Below, piece after piece: positions 35,540 through 45,734 of a DNA stretch of 64,000 bases; positions within the stretch are counted from its first letter, which is position 1; every line of letters begins with the position of its first letter. Both the position numbers and the translations under genes were made by a program. Origin of the DNA: Flavobacterium sp. JAD_PAG50586_2 (GTDB lineage Bacteria; Bacteroidota; Bacteroidia; Flavobacteriales; Flavobacteriaceae); NCBI GenBank assembly GCA_023213215.1, contig CP096136.1, forward strand, positions 1,178,001 through 1,242,000. Direction: 5' to 3'. The notes below the pieces were generated by a model. That model ran no database searches. It had not been told where the DNA came from and was given only the letters and a program-made list of their open reading frames with translations.

Positions 35540-36336
35540 ATGGATTACATTCAGGCCATTGTACTGGCAATTATTGAAGGAATAACCGAATTCCTTCCTA
35601 TTTCTTCGACTGGCCACATGATTATCGCTTCATCTTTTTTGGAATTGCGCATGACGATTTTACCAAATTATTTACGGTTGTAATTCAGCTTGGCGCGATA
35701 CTTTCGGTGGTGGTTTTATATTTCAAACGCTTTTTTCAGACGCTTGATTTTTACTTTAAGCTATTTGTCGCTTTTATTCCGGCGGTCTTTTTCGGATTGC
35801 TTTTTGGCAAAAAGATTGATGCCTTATTGGAAAATCCGGTAACGGTTGCTGTTTCGTTGGTTCTTGGCGGAATCATTTTATTAAAAGTTGATGATTGGTT
35901 TACACCAAAAGAAGAGACACAGACCACAGACAAAATCAGTTATCTGACTGCCTTAAAGATTGGATTGTTCCAATGCCTTGCGATGATTCCCGGAGTTTCC
36001 CGAAGTGGCGCTAGTATCATCGGTGGAATGTCGCAAAAACTATCACGGACAACGGCTGCTGAATTCTCTTTTTTCTTAGCCGTTCCGACTATGCTTGGCG
36101 CGACTGTAAAGAAATGTTATGACTATTACAAAGACGGTTTTGTATTGTCCGACCAGCAAATAAATTTATTGATTATTGGTAACATTGTAGCGTTTATTGT
36201 GGCGATGTTAGCTATCAAATCCTTTATCGGATACTTATCCAAACACGGTTTTAAAATGTTTGGCTATTACCGAATTATCGCAGGAACAGCCATCCTGATT
36301 ATCCATTTCTGCATCCTAAAATTAACCACAATCTAA
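35540..36336 (+). CDS. uppP: Undecaprenyl-diphosphate phosphatase, one apparent frameshift
   Basis: About 265 residues. Recycles the lipid carrier for cell-wall synthesis. [27 protein letters not shown] holds the first catalytic motif ([14 protein letters not shown]), and [12 protein letters not shown] is the second. Several membrane helices are visible. The frame breaks at the T6 run 35635-35640; one added T gives [15 protein letters not shown]. The stop overlaps the truB ATG (TAATG), so the genes are coupled. An essential function makes a real defect unlikely. Confidence 0.92.
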
Positions 36337-37031
36337 TGACTGCAGAAGATTATTTGGAAGGCCAGGTACTTCTGATTGACAAACCACTAAAATGGTCTTC
36401 CTTCCAAGCGGTAAATAAATTGAAATACATTTTAAAGCGCCGATACGATCTTCCGAAGAAATTTAAGATTGGCCATGCCGGGACTTTAGATCCTTTGGCG
36501 ACTGGTTTACTTATCGTATGCACGGGAAAATTTACCAAAAGGATTACCGAAATCCAGGGACAGGCGAAGGAATATACAGGCACATTTACTGTTGGGGCTA
36601 CAACTCCATCATATGATTTGGAGACAGAAGTTGACGCAACTTTTCCAACAGAACATATTACACCCGAATTAATTCAGGAAATGGTAAAACAGTTTATCGG
36701 AGAGATTGACCAAAAACCACCCGTTTTTTCAGCCATCAAAAAAGATGGGAAACGTTTATACGAACACGCTCGTGCTGGCGAGGAAGTTGAAATTGCATTC
36801 AGGAAAACTACAATACATGAATTTGAAATAACCCGGATAGCACTGCCGGAAATCGATTTTCGCGTAAGCTGCAGTAAAGGAACCTATATTCGATCGTTAG
36901 CCTTTGATTTTGGAAAGGCATTGAATTCAGGTGCTTATTTATCGGTTTTACGCCGGACAAAAATTGGGGATTATTCGGTTGAAAATGGAATTACACCTGA
37001 AGATTTTGAGAAATCCTTATCCAATAACTAA
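36336..37031 (+). CDS. truB: tRNA pseudouridine(55) synthase
   Basis: 231 residues. Forms pseudouridine 55 in the T loop of tRNA. Catalytic Asp52 lies in GHAGTLDPLATGLLI. Other family marks are VLLIDKPLKWSSFQAV at the N-terminus, the PPVFSAIKKDGKRLYEHAR segment and CSKGTYIRSLAFDFG. It lacks the long C-terminal extension of some homologues. It overlaps uppP by one base. Confidence 0.95.
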   Translation: MTAEDYLEGQVLLIDKPLKWSSFQAVNKLKYILKRRYDLPKKFKIGHAGTLDPLATGLLIVCTGKFTKRITEIQGQAKEYTGTFTVGATTPSYDLETEVDATFPTEHITPELIQEMVKQFIGEIDQKPPVFSAIKKDGKRLYEHARAGEEVEIAFRKTTIHEFEITRIALPEIDFRVSCSKGTYIRSLAFDFGKALNSGAYLSVLRRTKIGDYSVENGITPEDFEKSLSNN

Positions 37032-37041
37032 AATTATCACT

Positions 37042-37072
37042 TTCTGTTTTTGAGTTTCTATTAAAAACAGAA
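37042..37072. terminator. Hairpin after truB, possible terminator
   Basis: TTCTGTTTTT (37042-37051) pairs with AAAAACAGAA (37063-37072) around an 11-nt loop. No T run follows, so termination is uncertain. Confidence 0.35.
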
Positions 37073-37078
37073 TATGTT

Positions 37079-37086
37079 TATATTTG
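37079..37086 (+). promoter_or_regulatory. -7 box of pyrH
   Basis: TATATTTG is a perfect TAnnTTTG followed by CAAC, 53 bp before the pyrH ATG. The nearest TTG (37050-37052) is 26 bp away, longer than usual. Confidence 0.5.
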
Positions 37087-37116
37087 CAACACAAAAAACA
37101 GAATCTTAAAGATAAG

Positions 37117-37139
37117 ATTCTGAAATAAATTCAGAATAA
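37117..37139 (+). repeat. Palindrome CTGAAATAAATTCAG before a start codon (copy 3)
   Basis: ATTCTGAA (37117-37124), loop ATAAA and TTCAGAAT (37130-37137) make an 8-bp stem. AATAA and the pyrH ATG (37140) complete the same 5-nt spacing seen in copies 1 and 2. Confidence 0.85.
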
Positions 37140-37847
37140 ATGAAGTACAAAAGAATTCTTCTAAAATTAAGCGGTGAAGCTTTAATGGGCGACAGACAAT
37201 ACGGAATCGATCCAAAACGCTTGGCTGAATATGCCGATGAAATCAAGGAAATCCATGATAAAGGTGTACAGATTGCCATCGTAATTGGCGGCGGAAATAT
37301 TTTTAGGGGAATTGCCGGAGCCAGTAATGGTATGGACAGGGTTCAGGGCGATTATATGGGAATGCTTGCAACCGTTATCAACGGAATGGCGCTTCAGGGT
37401 GCCTTGGAAGATAAAGGAATGCTGACCCGTTTGCAGACTGCTCTGAAAATTGAAGCGATTGCAGAACCTTATATCAAAAGAAGAGCCGTTCGTCACTTGG
37501 AAAAAGGAAGAATTGTTATTTTTGGTGCCGGAACAGGAAACCCTTATTTTACAACCGATACAGCTGCCGTTCTTCGTGGAGTTGAAGTACATGCTGATGT
37601 TATCCTAAAAGGAACGCGGGTTGACGGAATTTATGATTCTGATCCTGAAAAGAATGCCAATGCGGTTAAGTTTGACAACATCACTTTTGAAGATGTAATC
37701 AAAAAAGGACTGAACGTAATGGATTCGACGGCATTTACGCTAAGCCAGGAAAATGAGCTGCCAATTGTAGTTTTTGACATGAATACTAAAGGAAATTTAT
37801 TGAAAATATGTAACGGTGAAAATATTGGAACCGTGGTTAAAATATAG
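37140..37847 (+). CDS. pyrH: UMP kinase
   Basis: 235 residues. Phosphorylates UMP to UDP. Amino-acid-kinase fold: [13 protein letters not shown] at the N-terminus, [32 protein letters not shown], and [12 protein letters not shown]. The gene is intact, and it is followed after 83 bp by frr, a common pairing. The palindromic repeat immediately upstream may place a hairpin at its ribosome entry site. Confidence 0.97.
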   Translation: MKYKRILLKLSGEALMGDRQYGIDPKRLAEYADEIKEIHDKGVQIAIVIGGGNIFRGIAGASNGMDRVQGDYMGMLATVINGMALQGALEDKGMLTRLQTALKIEAIAEPYIKRRAVRHLEKGRIVIFGAGTGNPYFTTDTAAVLRGVEVHADVILKGTRVDGIYDSDPEKNANAVKFDNITFEDVIKKGLNVMDSTAFTLSQENELPIVVFDMNTKGNLLKICNGENIGTVVKI

Positions 37848-37930
37848 ACTGCAGAAATTAGAAGGCAGAAAGCAGAATTTTAACTGCAATCCCTGCGTTC
37901 TGAAATCTGTGTTCTGAAATCTTTAAAAAA

Positions 37931-38491
37931 ATGGAAGAAATAGAATTTATTTTAGACAGTGCACAAGAATCAATGACAGGTTCGATTGCACATTTAGAAA
38001 AGGAATTTTTAAATATCCGTGCCGGAAAAGCATCACCACAAATGTTGGGAAGTGTTTTTGTAGACTATTATGGCTCACAAACGCCGCTTTCGCAGGTATC
38101 GAATGTGAATGTTCCTGATGCCAGGACGATTACAATCCAACCTTACGAAAAAAGCATGCTGCACGCTATTGAAAAAGCCATCATGATTGCGAATCTTGGG
38201 TTTAATCCGATGAACAATGGTGAGAATATAATCATCAATGTTCCGGCATTGACTGAGGAAAGAAGACGTGATTTGGTAAAACAGGCGAAAGCAGAAGCAG
38301 AAGATGCCAAAATTGGAATCAGAAATGCGCGTAAGGATGCGAACACTGATATCAAGAAATTGGAAAAGGAAGGAACTTCAGAAGACATTTGTAAAACTGC
38401 TGAAGACGATATCCAAAAACTTACTGACGGTTTTATTCGAAAAGTAGAGGAACACTTAGCGGCGAAAGAAGCCGAAATCATGAAGGTATAA
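37931..38491 (+). CDS. frr: Ribosome recycling factor
   Basis: 186 residues. Releases ribosomes after termination with EF-G. The typical three-helix bundle sequence is visible: MTGSIAHLEKEFLNIRAGKASP at the N-terminus, PDARTITIQPYEKSMLHAIEKAI in the second domain, and EERRRDLVKQAKAEAEDAKIGIRNARKDAN. Length is normal. A strong terminator follows. Confidence 0.97.
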   Translation: MEEIEFILDSAQESMTGSIAHLEKEFLNIRAGKASPQMLGSVFVDYYGSQTPLSQVSNVNVPDARTITIQPYEKSMLHAIEKAIMIANLGFNPMNNGENIIINVPALTEERRRDLVKQAKAEAEDAKIGIRNARKDANTDIKKLEKEGTSEDICKTAEDDIQKLTDGFIRKVEEHLAAKEAEIMKV

Positions 38492-38510
38492 GTTTGTTAA
38501 TTCAATATTA

Positions 38511-38545
38511 AAATCCGTTTTGAAGTATCGAGACGGATTTTTTTA
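38511..38545 (+). terminator. Terminator after frr
   Basis: AAATCCGT (38511-38518) pairs with ACGGATTT (38533-38540), then T to 38545. Confidence 0.82.
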
Positions 38546-38584
38546 TTCCTATTTTTGTTAAAATTTTGTGCCAATAACTTTCTA

Positions 38585-41069
38585 ATGAAGCGTCTTTCCC
38601 TGCTATTTTTCTTTTTTACGCTGTCACTTCAGGCACAATTCCAGGTTAATGGAATCATTAAGGATGCCAAAACCAAAAAAGCACTTCCGTTTGCAAACAT
38701 TTCCACTGAAAAAGGCATAAAAACTATTTCCGATGTAGATGGAAAATTCAATTTCATATTGCAAAATTCGCAGCCCGAAGCTTTGACTATTTCCTACGTT
38801 GGATACGAGCCTAAAATCATTTCGCATTACGAGTTCAAGTTCTTTTTTACCATATATCTTACACCGAAAGTCGATGCATTGCAGGAAGTTACCATTTCCA
38901 ATATAAATCCGGCCAATGCAATTATCACCAAGGTAATTCGGCAAAAGGACAACAATAATCCGCAAAAGAAATTTCGCAATTTTCAGTTTAAATCCTATAA
39001 TAAGTTACTGGTAACCGCCAATCCTGATTCGATTGACGGCAGGATTGATACCGTATTTGTTAACGCCGTGACAAAGGACAAAATCTCTAAAATAGATTCA
39101 TCTGATTATAAATTCAAGAAGATTATTGACAAACAGCATTTGTTCCTGACGGAGAAAGTTTCGCAATTTCAATTTGAAAAACCCATATTAAAAGAAACCA
39201 TTCTGGGCACAAAGATGGCCGGTTTCAAAGAACCTATTTATGAATTTTTAGGTTTTGGATTACAGTCTTTTTCTATTTATGACGACAAGTATGAATTGTT
39301 TGAAACCAAATATAAAAGCCCTATTTCTGACAATGCACTCAAAGAATACCGCTATAAAATACTTGATACTACTTCGATTGGCGGTCGGAATGTGGTCGTA
39401 ATTTACTTTAAGAATAAAAACAAAAAAGGTTTGGAAGGTCTTTTGTATGTTGACCAGGAAAATAATGCCATCGCAAAATCGGTCATGCGGATACGAGGCG
39501 TTTTAGACATTACCGGAATCCATGAATTTAAATATCTTCCAAACGAAAAAGTGTGGTTTCCTATCCGAAAGGACTTTAAAATCGTAAAAGGGAAAAGCAA
39601 GGAACCTACCAAAATTTTGGGTGGCCGAATTGAATTTTCTGCCGAAGATGATGAAACAACTTCTAAAAAAACCGCCTCTGACTACAGTTACCTTATTTCA
39701 GAAATGGATGTCTTAGACTTGGTAATTAACACTGATCTGAAAATAAAAAAATCTTTTGTTGCGATTGAAGTGAAGAACAACGCGATTAACAGGGACGACA
39801 TATTCTGGAAACAGAACAGGCCTGATAGCCTTGATATTCGTAGCGAAAGGACTTATGTTGTGTTAGACAGCGTAGTCGACAAAAAAATATCGAGCGTAAA
39901 ATAAAATTAGGGCGAAAGTTTATTAACGGTTATGTTCCGGTTGGCTTCTTTGATTTCGATTTGCGTTATCTTTTGAGTTACAATAATTTTGAAGGTTTCC
40001 GTATCGGAATCGGTGGCATTACCAACGATAGGCTTTCGAAAAGATTACGTTTTGAAGGCTATACGGCTTATGGATTGAAAGACGAAACCGTTAAATACAA
40101 TTTAGGCGCGGCGATTCGGATTGGCAATTTTTCCAATACTTGGGTTGGTGGCTCTTACACCGATGATGTTCGTGAGATTGCGAGTACCAGTTTTGCCACC
40201 GATAAACGGGTTTTTAAAATCTATGATCCGCGACCAATTAACATTAGCACATTTTATAATCACAAAACCTGGCGCGGTTATATTGAAACGAAAATCATTC
40301 CGAAAACCGAAACCATCTGGCAGTTGTCGCATAGTGAAATAAGGCCGTTGTTTAATTATACTTTTGTTTACGATGATCATTTGTATCGCGATTTTACGAT
40401 GTCAACTGCGATGGTGGCCATACAATGGAATCCGTTTAGCGATTATATGCAAACGCCAAATGGTAAGATTGAATTTGAAAAACGATTCCCAAAATTCTCT
40501 TTTCAGTTTACCAAATCGTTGCCTAATTTCTTTGCCAATGATTTTGATTTTGGTAAAATTGACACACGGATTGAATATGAAAAAAATACCTAAACGGACA
40601 TAAATCAGCAGTTTTGCTCCAGGCTGGATATGCTTTCGGAGCTTTGCCGTTGACGCATCTGTACAACACATCTCCCAATAACCTGACGAAAGACAAAATC
40701 CTGCAGCGACTGACGATTTCCGGGAAAAACAGTTTTGAAACGATGTATTTCAATGAATTCTTTTCGAGCGAATATGTTATGCTTCAGTTGAAACACGGTT
40801 TTAAAAGAGTGGAATTATTCCGAAAAGTCAAGCCATCATTTGTTTTGGTCAGCCGAATGGCTTGGGGAAATCTTCAGAATCCTGAGCGTCATATTGGGAT
40901 AGATTATAAAACGCTTGATCGTGGTTTTTTTGAATCGGGAATTGAACTGAACCAGATTTACAAAGGTTTTGGACTTACCGGATTTTATAGATATGGCCCA
41001 AATCAGTTGCCGCGCTTTGAGGATAATTTAGCGGTAAAATTGAGTTTTGTGTTTGATTTTGGGTTTTAA
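38585..41069 (+). CDS. DUF5686 outer-membrane protein with regulatory-like domain, two apparent frameshifts
   Basis: About 828 residues when repaired. Signal peptide MKRLSLLFFFFTLSLQAQ, then a carboxypeptidase-regulatory-like domain (FANISTEKGIKTISDVDGKF). A long middle section (with GLEGLLYVDQENNAIAKSVMRIRG) follows. The last third is a beta-barrel of amphipathic strands ending in LAVKLSFVFDFGF. That plan is DUF5686. Breaks at the A7 runs 39881-39887 and 40580-40586 each need one added A. The family is widespread in the Bacteroidota outer membrane without a defined substrate. Confidence 0.83.
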
Positions 41070-41075
41070 GCATCA

Positions 41076-42503
41076 CTATTTCAACTTGAATATAATGACG
41101 TAAATCCTGTTGTTATCAAAGCGCTTCAAAACAGTATAATTTTTCAGCATATAATCATAGACTTCATCGTCAACATTAAAAATATTAGAATAGAAAATGT
41201 ATTTGCTGTTATTTCCAATGGTAAAATTATCAAAACTTCTGTTATCGTTCTTTAAATCAATTTCTGCTATCGGATAATAATTGGGGAAAAAAGTGTCTAC
41301 ATCCTTAAAATCTACACCACTTGAATCCAGATATTTGATAGCTGATAATCTCAATTTATAATAGGGTAAATGAGCAAGTGTAGCATCTGATCCTTTTGCG
41401 ATTTTAGGAGGATAAATCCATAAATTGCCCGTTGACGCGATGATTATCCAAATAAGGATTAAAACAATCCTCAACCTTCTTTCAACAAAATCAGAAAACA
41501 AAATCGAAGCTGTAACCAAGGAAAAGGTTATGTAAATAGGAATCAAATATCTATTTCCCATCAGGTTTTTGGCCCAAAGCATGTTTAAAGGCAAAAGAAT
41601 CAGAAGAACGATAAAAAAATAATATAGGGTGTGATTTTTCTTTTGTTTATAAATTAGGGATTTATACCTTATAAACAATATCCCAAAAACCAACCAAACA
41701 CCAATCCTGCCAAAATCAATTATTCGCCAACCTAAAAAAGCAATATTCCTCACGAATCCTTTGAAGTCCACTCTTTCAAAACAATCCGCCCAAGGAGAAT
41801 CTTTGTGGTAGCCAATCCATCCTGCTTCCTGATAATGATAAAGGCTAAATGCTATAAAGAGCAATAATGCCGGGAAATATAAAATTGCCATTTTTAAGAA
41901 TACCAATATATATTCTTTGGTTATTTTCTTTTGAAAGCCATAATTCACATATACGTCTAGAAACACTAGGCAAACCGACAACATCATACCTCTCATACTC
42001 GTCAAAAAGAGGCAAAATACACTTATAGCTATAAATGTTTTCCTGTTACTGAAAACCGAATTTAAAGCCCATAAAAAGAAAAACATCAACGGAACATCAG
42101 GAGAAACCAATGTTATCTGGCTCATTAAAGTGGCATCAATGAAAATCAGCAGAAGAGCAATTCCGACAAACTTCTCAGGGATAAATCTTTTACATAAAAT
42201 TTGAAGTTGCCAAACGATTCCAAAGGCAAAAGGCAACATAGCAAGATGGCTGACTTCTATCGATTTTCCAAAGATTTTCCAAATCAGCGCTAAATACATG
42301 CCAAAGGCCGGAATATGGCCACTATCTAACCAAACCGGCAAAAGTAACTTTGAAAAATTATTGTTATAGTAAAAACTACCGTGCTCTGAAGCTAACTGTA
42401 TCGTATCCCAAAAAAAAACATTTTCCTTATTAAGAAAGACTAATAAAAAGACCAAGATATTCGTTAAAACGAAATAAATGCTATTGATTGTTTTACTGGT
42501 CAT
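41076..42503 (-). CDS. Integral-membrane glycosyltransferase (GT-C type)
   Basis: 475 residues with ten or more membrane helices. The first loop has ENVFFWDTIQLASEHG, with an acidic residue (D33) placed like the catalytic Asp of PMT/ArnT-type GT-C enzymes. The C-terminal region is soluble. It overlaps the upstream GT2 gene by 4 bp. GT-C enzymes use a polyprenyl-phosphate sugar made by a GT2 partner, so the two probably work as a pair to modify a surface glycan or lipid. Target unknown. Confidence 0.72.
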   Translation of the reverse strand: MTSKTINSIYFVLTNILVFLLVFLNKENVFFWDTIQLASEHGSFYYNNNFSKLLLPVWLDSGHIPAFGMYLALIWKIFGKSIEVSHLAMLPFAFGIVWQLQILCKRFIPEKFVGIALLLIFIDATLMSQITLVSPDVPLMFFFLWALNSVFSNRKTFIAISVFCLFLTSMRGMMLSVCLVFLDVYVNYGFQKKITKEYILVFLKMAILYFPALLLFIAFSLYHYQEAGWIGYHKDSPWADCFERVDFKGFVRNIAFLGWRIIDFGRIGVWLVFGILFIRYKSLIYKQKKNHTLYYFFIVLLILLPLNMLWAKNLMGNRYLIPIYITFSLVTASILFSDFVERRLRIVLILIWIIIASTGNLWIYPPKIAKGSDATLAHLPYYKLRLSAIKYLDSSGVDFKDVDTFFPNYYPIAEIDLKNDNRSFDNFTIGNNSKYIFYSNIFNVDDEVYDYMLKNYTVLKRFDNNRIYVIIFKLK

Positions 42504-43243
42504 TTCCGGAACAGATTCGATTGATAGATTTTATTTTTACTTAAAAAATACGCAATGGATGTTTTCAAAACGCCTAATCCATACTGTAAACTTCTCCTAA
42601 AATTGATGGATGATGCTTCTTCAAAATATTTTGTAGGGCATGTTATTTCAGCTATTTCAAAACCATTGTAGAATATTTGGGCTAAAAACTGATTATCAAA
42701 AATAAAGTCATCTGAATTAGTATTGTAGTCAATCTTTTCCAGAACTGATTTAGAGTAGGCACGATAACCTGTATGGTATTCGGATAACTTTTGATTCATC
42801 AAAACATTTTGGAAAAAAGTCAAAAACCGATTAGAAATATATTTATAGAGTGGCATTCCACCCTTTAAAGCTCCTTTACCCAAAATCCTCGAGCCAATTA
42901 CCACCGGATAAACATCATTGGCAATTAAATAACTCATCGAGTGAATTAACTTGGGAGTATATTGGTAATCCGGATGAAGCATTATTATAATATCGGCTTT
43001 CAATTCTAATGCTTTGTTGTAACAACTTTTCTGGTTTCCGCCATAACCCAAATTATTGTCATGCCTGATAATATTCTTGATTCCAAGTTGGTTTGCAACC
43101 TCAACAGTATTATCTGTACTATTATCGTCAACAAGGATTACATCATCAACTATGTCGAATGGGATTTCATTATAAGTGTCTAATAGCGTTTTACTTGCAT
43201 TGTAAGCGGGCAGGACAACGATAATTCTTTTGCTATCAATCAT
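42500..43243 (-). CDS. GT2 glycosyltransferase, polyprenyl-phosphate sugar synthase-like
   Basis: 247 residues. IIVVLPAYNASKTLLDTY, VILVDDNSTDNTVEV and the metal-binding motif MLHPDYQYTP (HPD in place of DxD) mark a GT2 enzyme of the dolichyl-phosphate-sugar synthase group. GSRILGKG and HTGYRAYSKSVL are also typical. No C-terminal membrane anchor. Stop and start overlap with the GT-C gene, indicating one transcript. It differs from the polyprenol-mannose synthase at 21270-21995. Confidence 0.8.
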   Translation of the reverse strand: MIDSKRIIVVLPAYNASKTLLDTYNEIPFDIVDDVILVDDNSTDNTVEVANQLGIKNIIRHDNNLGYGGNQKSCYNKALELKADIIIMLHPDYQYTPKLIHSMSYLIANDVYPVVIGSRILGKGALKGGMPLYKYISNRFLTFFQNVLMNQKLSEYHTGYRAYSKSVLEKIDYNTNSDDFIFDNQFLAQIFYNGFEIAEITCPTKYFEEASSINFRRSLQYGLGVLKTSIAYFLSKNKIYQSNLFRK

Positions 43244-43279
43244 TTATAAAATTTAAATTTTATGCGGATTCGGTTTTAT

Positions 43280-45550
43280 TTAAGGCTTAATAATCAACAC
43301 CGAAGGAATATCTGTTAACCAGGATGTTTCATCATCAACCAGTTTTTTCCAGGTTTCGAGGCTGAAAATAATCAAATCCTGTTGCTGCAGGAAAGGCTTG
43401 TTAATTTCATCGGGATGAATTACCTCAATATTATCCTTGTAATTTTTCTGTACGGCTGACAAGGCATTTTCGACAATGAAATTATTTTTGGTATGTTCGT
43501 TGTTGTCCAAAAGGGTTATGTGCGAATCGTTGTTATAAATCAGTTTTTGCGCATAATCAATCAGGAACACATCGCCAACGCTAAAAATTCCAACAAAGAC
43601 TTTGTCAATTTTTTGCATGTCTTTATCAATCAAAATGCCTAGCGGAGTTTTGGTTTTAGAAATTATCAAACGCGTCCTGTCATCAAAAGGCGAGTTTTCG
43701 AAAAGACCTTCCTTTCCTTTAAATTTATCCAGCAATCTATCCGGATTAATAATTCGGGTCGTGAATCCAAGTACTTTTCCAAGCAGTGTTCCTTCAAAGA
43801 TGGATTTTCCCAAACCAACCAACACCAAATCATATTTGCCTTCATGCGCAATGTCGGCTATATCGGTTTCCATGTCGTTCGTCGCTTTGAAAATAGTGGT
43901 TATTTTCTGTGACAATTTCTTGGATTCCTTTACAATAGGCTCAAAAGTCATATTTTCGTATTCGAGTAAATTATAGGAATGCATTTCATCACTCATCGTT
44001 AAGTGCATCGCAGTAATATTCGCCGTATCGGTTTCCTTTTTTATTAGGCTGTTGGCCAATCGCAATAATGACTTCCCTTTTTCGTTATTCCCGAATGAAA
44101 TAAGTATGTTAAAATCGGAACTCCTTTTGACTTCAGAAGGAATAATGGCGTCTTTGGTTTTGAAGATAAAATTGATGATATCCAATGCCGGACCAGTCAT
44201 AAATGTTGTTACTAATGCCATGATTACCATCATCGTAAATACTTTTGGCGAAAGTACTCCCAATTCATAACCAATGTTTAGCACTACTAATTCCATCAAA
44301 CCACGCGTATTCATCAATGCTCCGATGGTTAAACTGTCGCGCCAGCTCTGCCCGACGAATCTTGCCGCTAAGGCACTTCCGAGAAACTTACCGGCAACTG
44401 CTACAAGAATAATAAATCCGGTCACTTTCCATAAATACGGTTCGTTGATCAATCCGATTTCGGTTCGCAATCCGGTAAAAACAAAAAATAACGGCAACAA
44501 TAAAATAACCGACACATCTTCGACCTTTTCAATAAATATAGTCCTGAATTTTGCTATATCCGGCATGATTGCGCCTGTCATAAAAGCGCCGAACAAGGCA
44601 TGGATTCCAATGATTTCGCTCAGATAAGAAGAGATGATTAATGTGAGGAAAAATATGGCTACAACCGATTTTTTGATGTTATCCTTTTTGGCATACAAAT
44701 CGCCCACACGTTTCAAAAATGGTTTTACTATAAAAAGCATGGCCAAAACATAGACAAGAGCTAACCCAATTACATAAATTGAACTCACAAAACTACCGGC
44801 TTTAACTATGGCTATTACGACTGCCAAAATACACCAGGCCGTAATATCATCTGCAGCAGCGCAGGTTATGACAATCGTTCCCAACTTCGTTTTATGAATG
44901 CCACGTTCCTGGACAATCCTCGCTAAAACAGGAAATGCCGTAATACTCATTGCGATTCCCATGAACAAGCTGAAGGAAAGAAATTCAACACCTTCAGGAG
45001 CAAACTGATGATAGATATAATAAGACAATCCAATTCCTAAAGCAAAGGGGATTACAATACTGGCATGGCTAATTACAACGGCTTCATTGGCTTTGTTCTT
45101 TAGGACTTTTAAGTCGAGTTCCATCCCAATAACAAACATAAAAAGTATCAATCCGATCTGACTGAGCAACTGAAGGTTTCCAAGAGATTCGACAGGAAAC
45201 AATGCTTCTTTCATGTCCGGAAAATACATTCCGAAAAGCGATGGCCCGAGAACTATACCGGCGATGATTTCCCCAATAACGGAAGGCTGTCCGATCTTTC
45301 TAAAAATCCAACCAAAAATACGGGCAACCAAAACAATGGTAATGATTTGGAAAAGCAATAGCGCTAATGGATGCTGTAAATTGTGAAATAATGAGGACAG
45401 GAACTGAACCCATTGACTGTCTGTGGAGGATGGAGAAACTATTTTTCTGCCTACTTCTAACAATTTACCCTGTTCTACAATTCTATACATCAGGTAAGTA
45501 AATCCACCTGTAATAATTATATAAAACAAAGAATTTTTTAAATTTCTCAT
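43280..45550 (-). CDS. Kef-type cation:proton antiporter (CPA2) with C-terminal USP-like domain
   Basis: 756 residues. One N-terminal helix, then the Na+/H+ exchanger domain (about 60-430) with GQPSVIGEIIAGIVLGPSLFG and a run of about twelve helices. ITCAAADDITAWCILA holds the conserved Asp pair of CPA2 carriers, and GALMNTRGLMELVVL is another family block. The soluble C-terminal part (about 465-756) looks like two UspA-type alpha/beta units. No TrkA-N domain is seen. Ion specificity cannot be read from the sequence. Confidence 0.87.
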   Translation of the reverse strand: MRNLKNSLFYIIITGGFTYLMYRIVEQGKLLEVGRKIVSPSSTDSQWVQFLSSLFHNLQHPLALLLFQIITIVLVARIFGWIFRKIGQPSVIGEIIAGIVLGPSLFGMYFPDMKEALFPVESLGNLQLLSQIGLILFMFVIGMELDLKVLKNKANEAVVISHASIVIPFALGIGLSYYIYHQFAPEGVEFLSFSLFMGIAMSITAFPVLARIVQERGIHKTKLGTIVITCAAADDITAWCILAVVIAIVKAGSFVSSIYVIGLALVYVLAMLFIVKPFLKRVGDLYAKKDNIKKSVVAIFFLTLIISSYLSEIIGIHALFGAFMTGAIMPDIAKFRTIFIEKVEDVSVILLLPLFFVFTGLRTEIGLINEPYLWKVTGFIILVAVAGKFLGSALAARFVGQSWRDSLTIGALMNTRGLMELVVLNIGYELGVLSPKVFTMMVIMALVTTFMTGPALDIINFIFKTKDAIIPSEVKRSSDFNILISFGNNEKGKSLLRLANSLIKKETDTANITAMHLTMSDEMHSYNLLEYENMTFEPIVKESKKLSQKITTIFKATNDMETDIADIAHEGKYDLVLVGLGKSIFEGTLLGKVLGFTTRIINPDRLLDKFKGKEGLFENSPFDDRTRLIISKTKTPLGILIDKDMQKIDKVFVGIFSVGDVFLIDYAQKLIYNNDSHITLLDNNEHTKNNFIVENALSAVQKNYKDNIEVIHPDEINKPFLQQQDLIIFSLETWKKLVDDETSWLTDIPSVLIIKP

Positions 45551-45708
45551 TCAGATATAGTTGCTGCTTATGCATACAAAGATGCTAAAAAACAATGTAT
45601 TTTTTTTGTTTTTTTACCGCTAATAACAATTAATTAAACTAAGGTATTTAATCTGTTATTATTTAAGCAAATCTTTATACAAAGGGCTTACTTTTTTGAG
45701 GTTTTGAT

Positions 45709-45716
45709 TACCTTTG
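45709..45716 (+). promoter_or_regulatory. -7 box of the RND/MMPL transporter gene
   Basis: TACCTTTG matches TAnnTTTG, followed by CAACCC, 18 bp before the ATG at 45735. Confidence 0.5.
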
Positions 45717-45734
45717 CAACCCATTTTAGGTCTT

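Noticed and set aside
40102..40796. Several reading frames opposite the DUF5686 gene
   Set aside because: They are shadows of the barrel-coding strand and arise from its amino-acid pattern.
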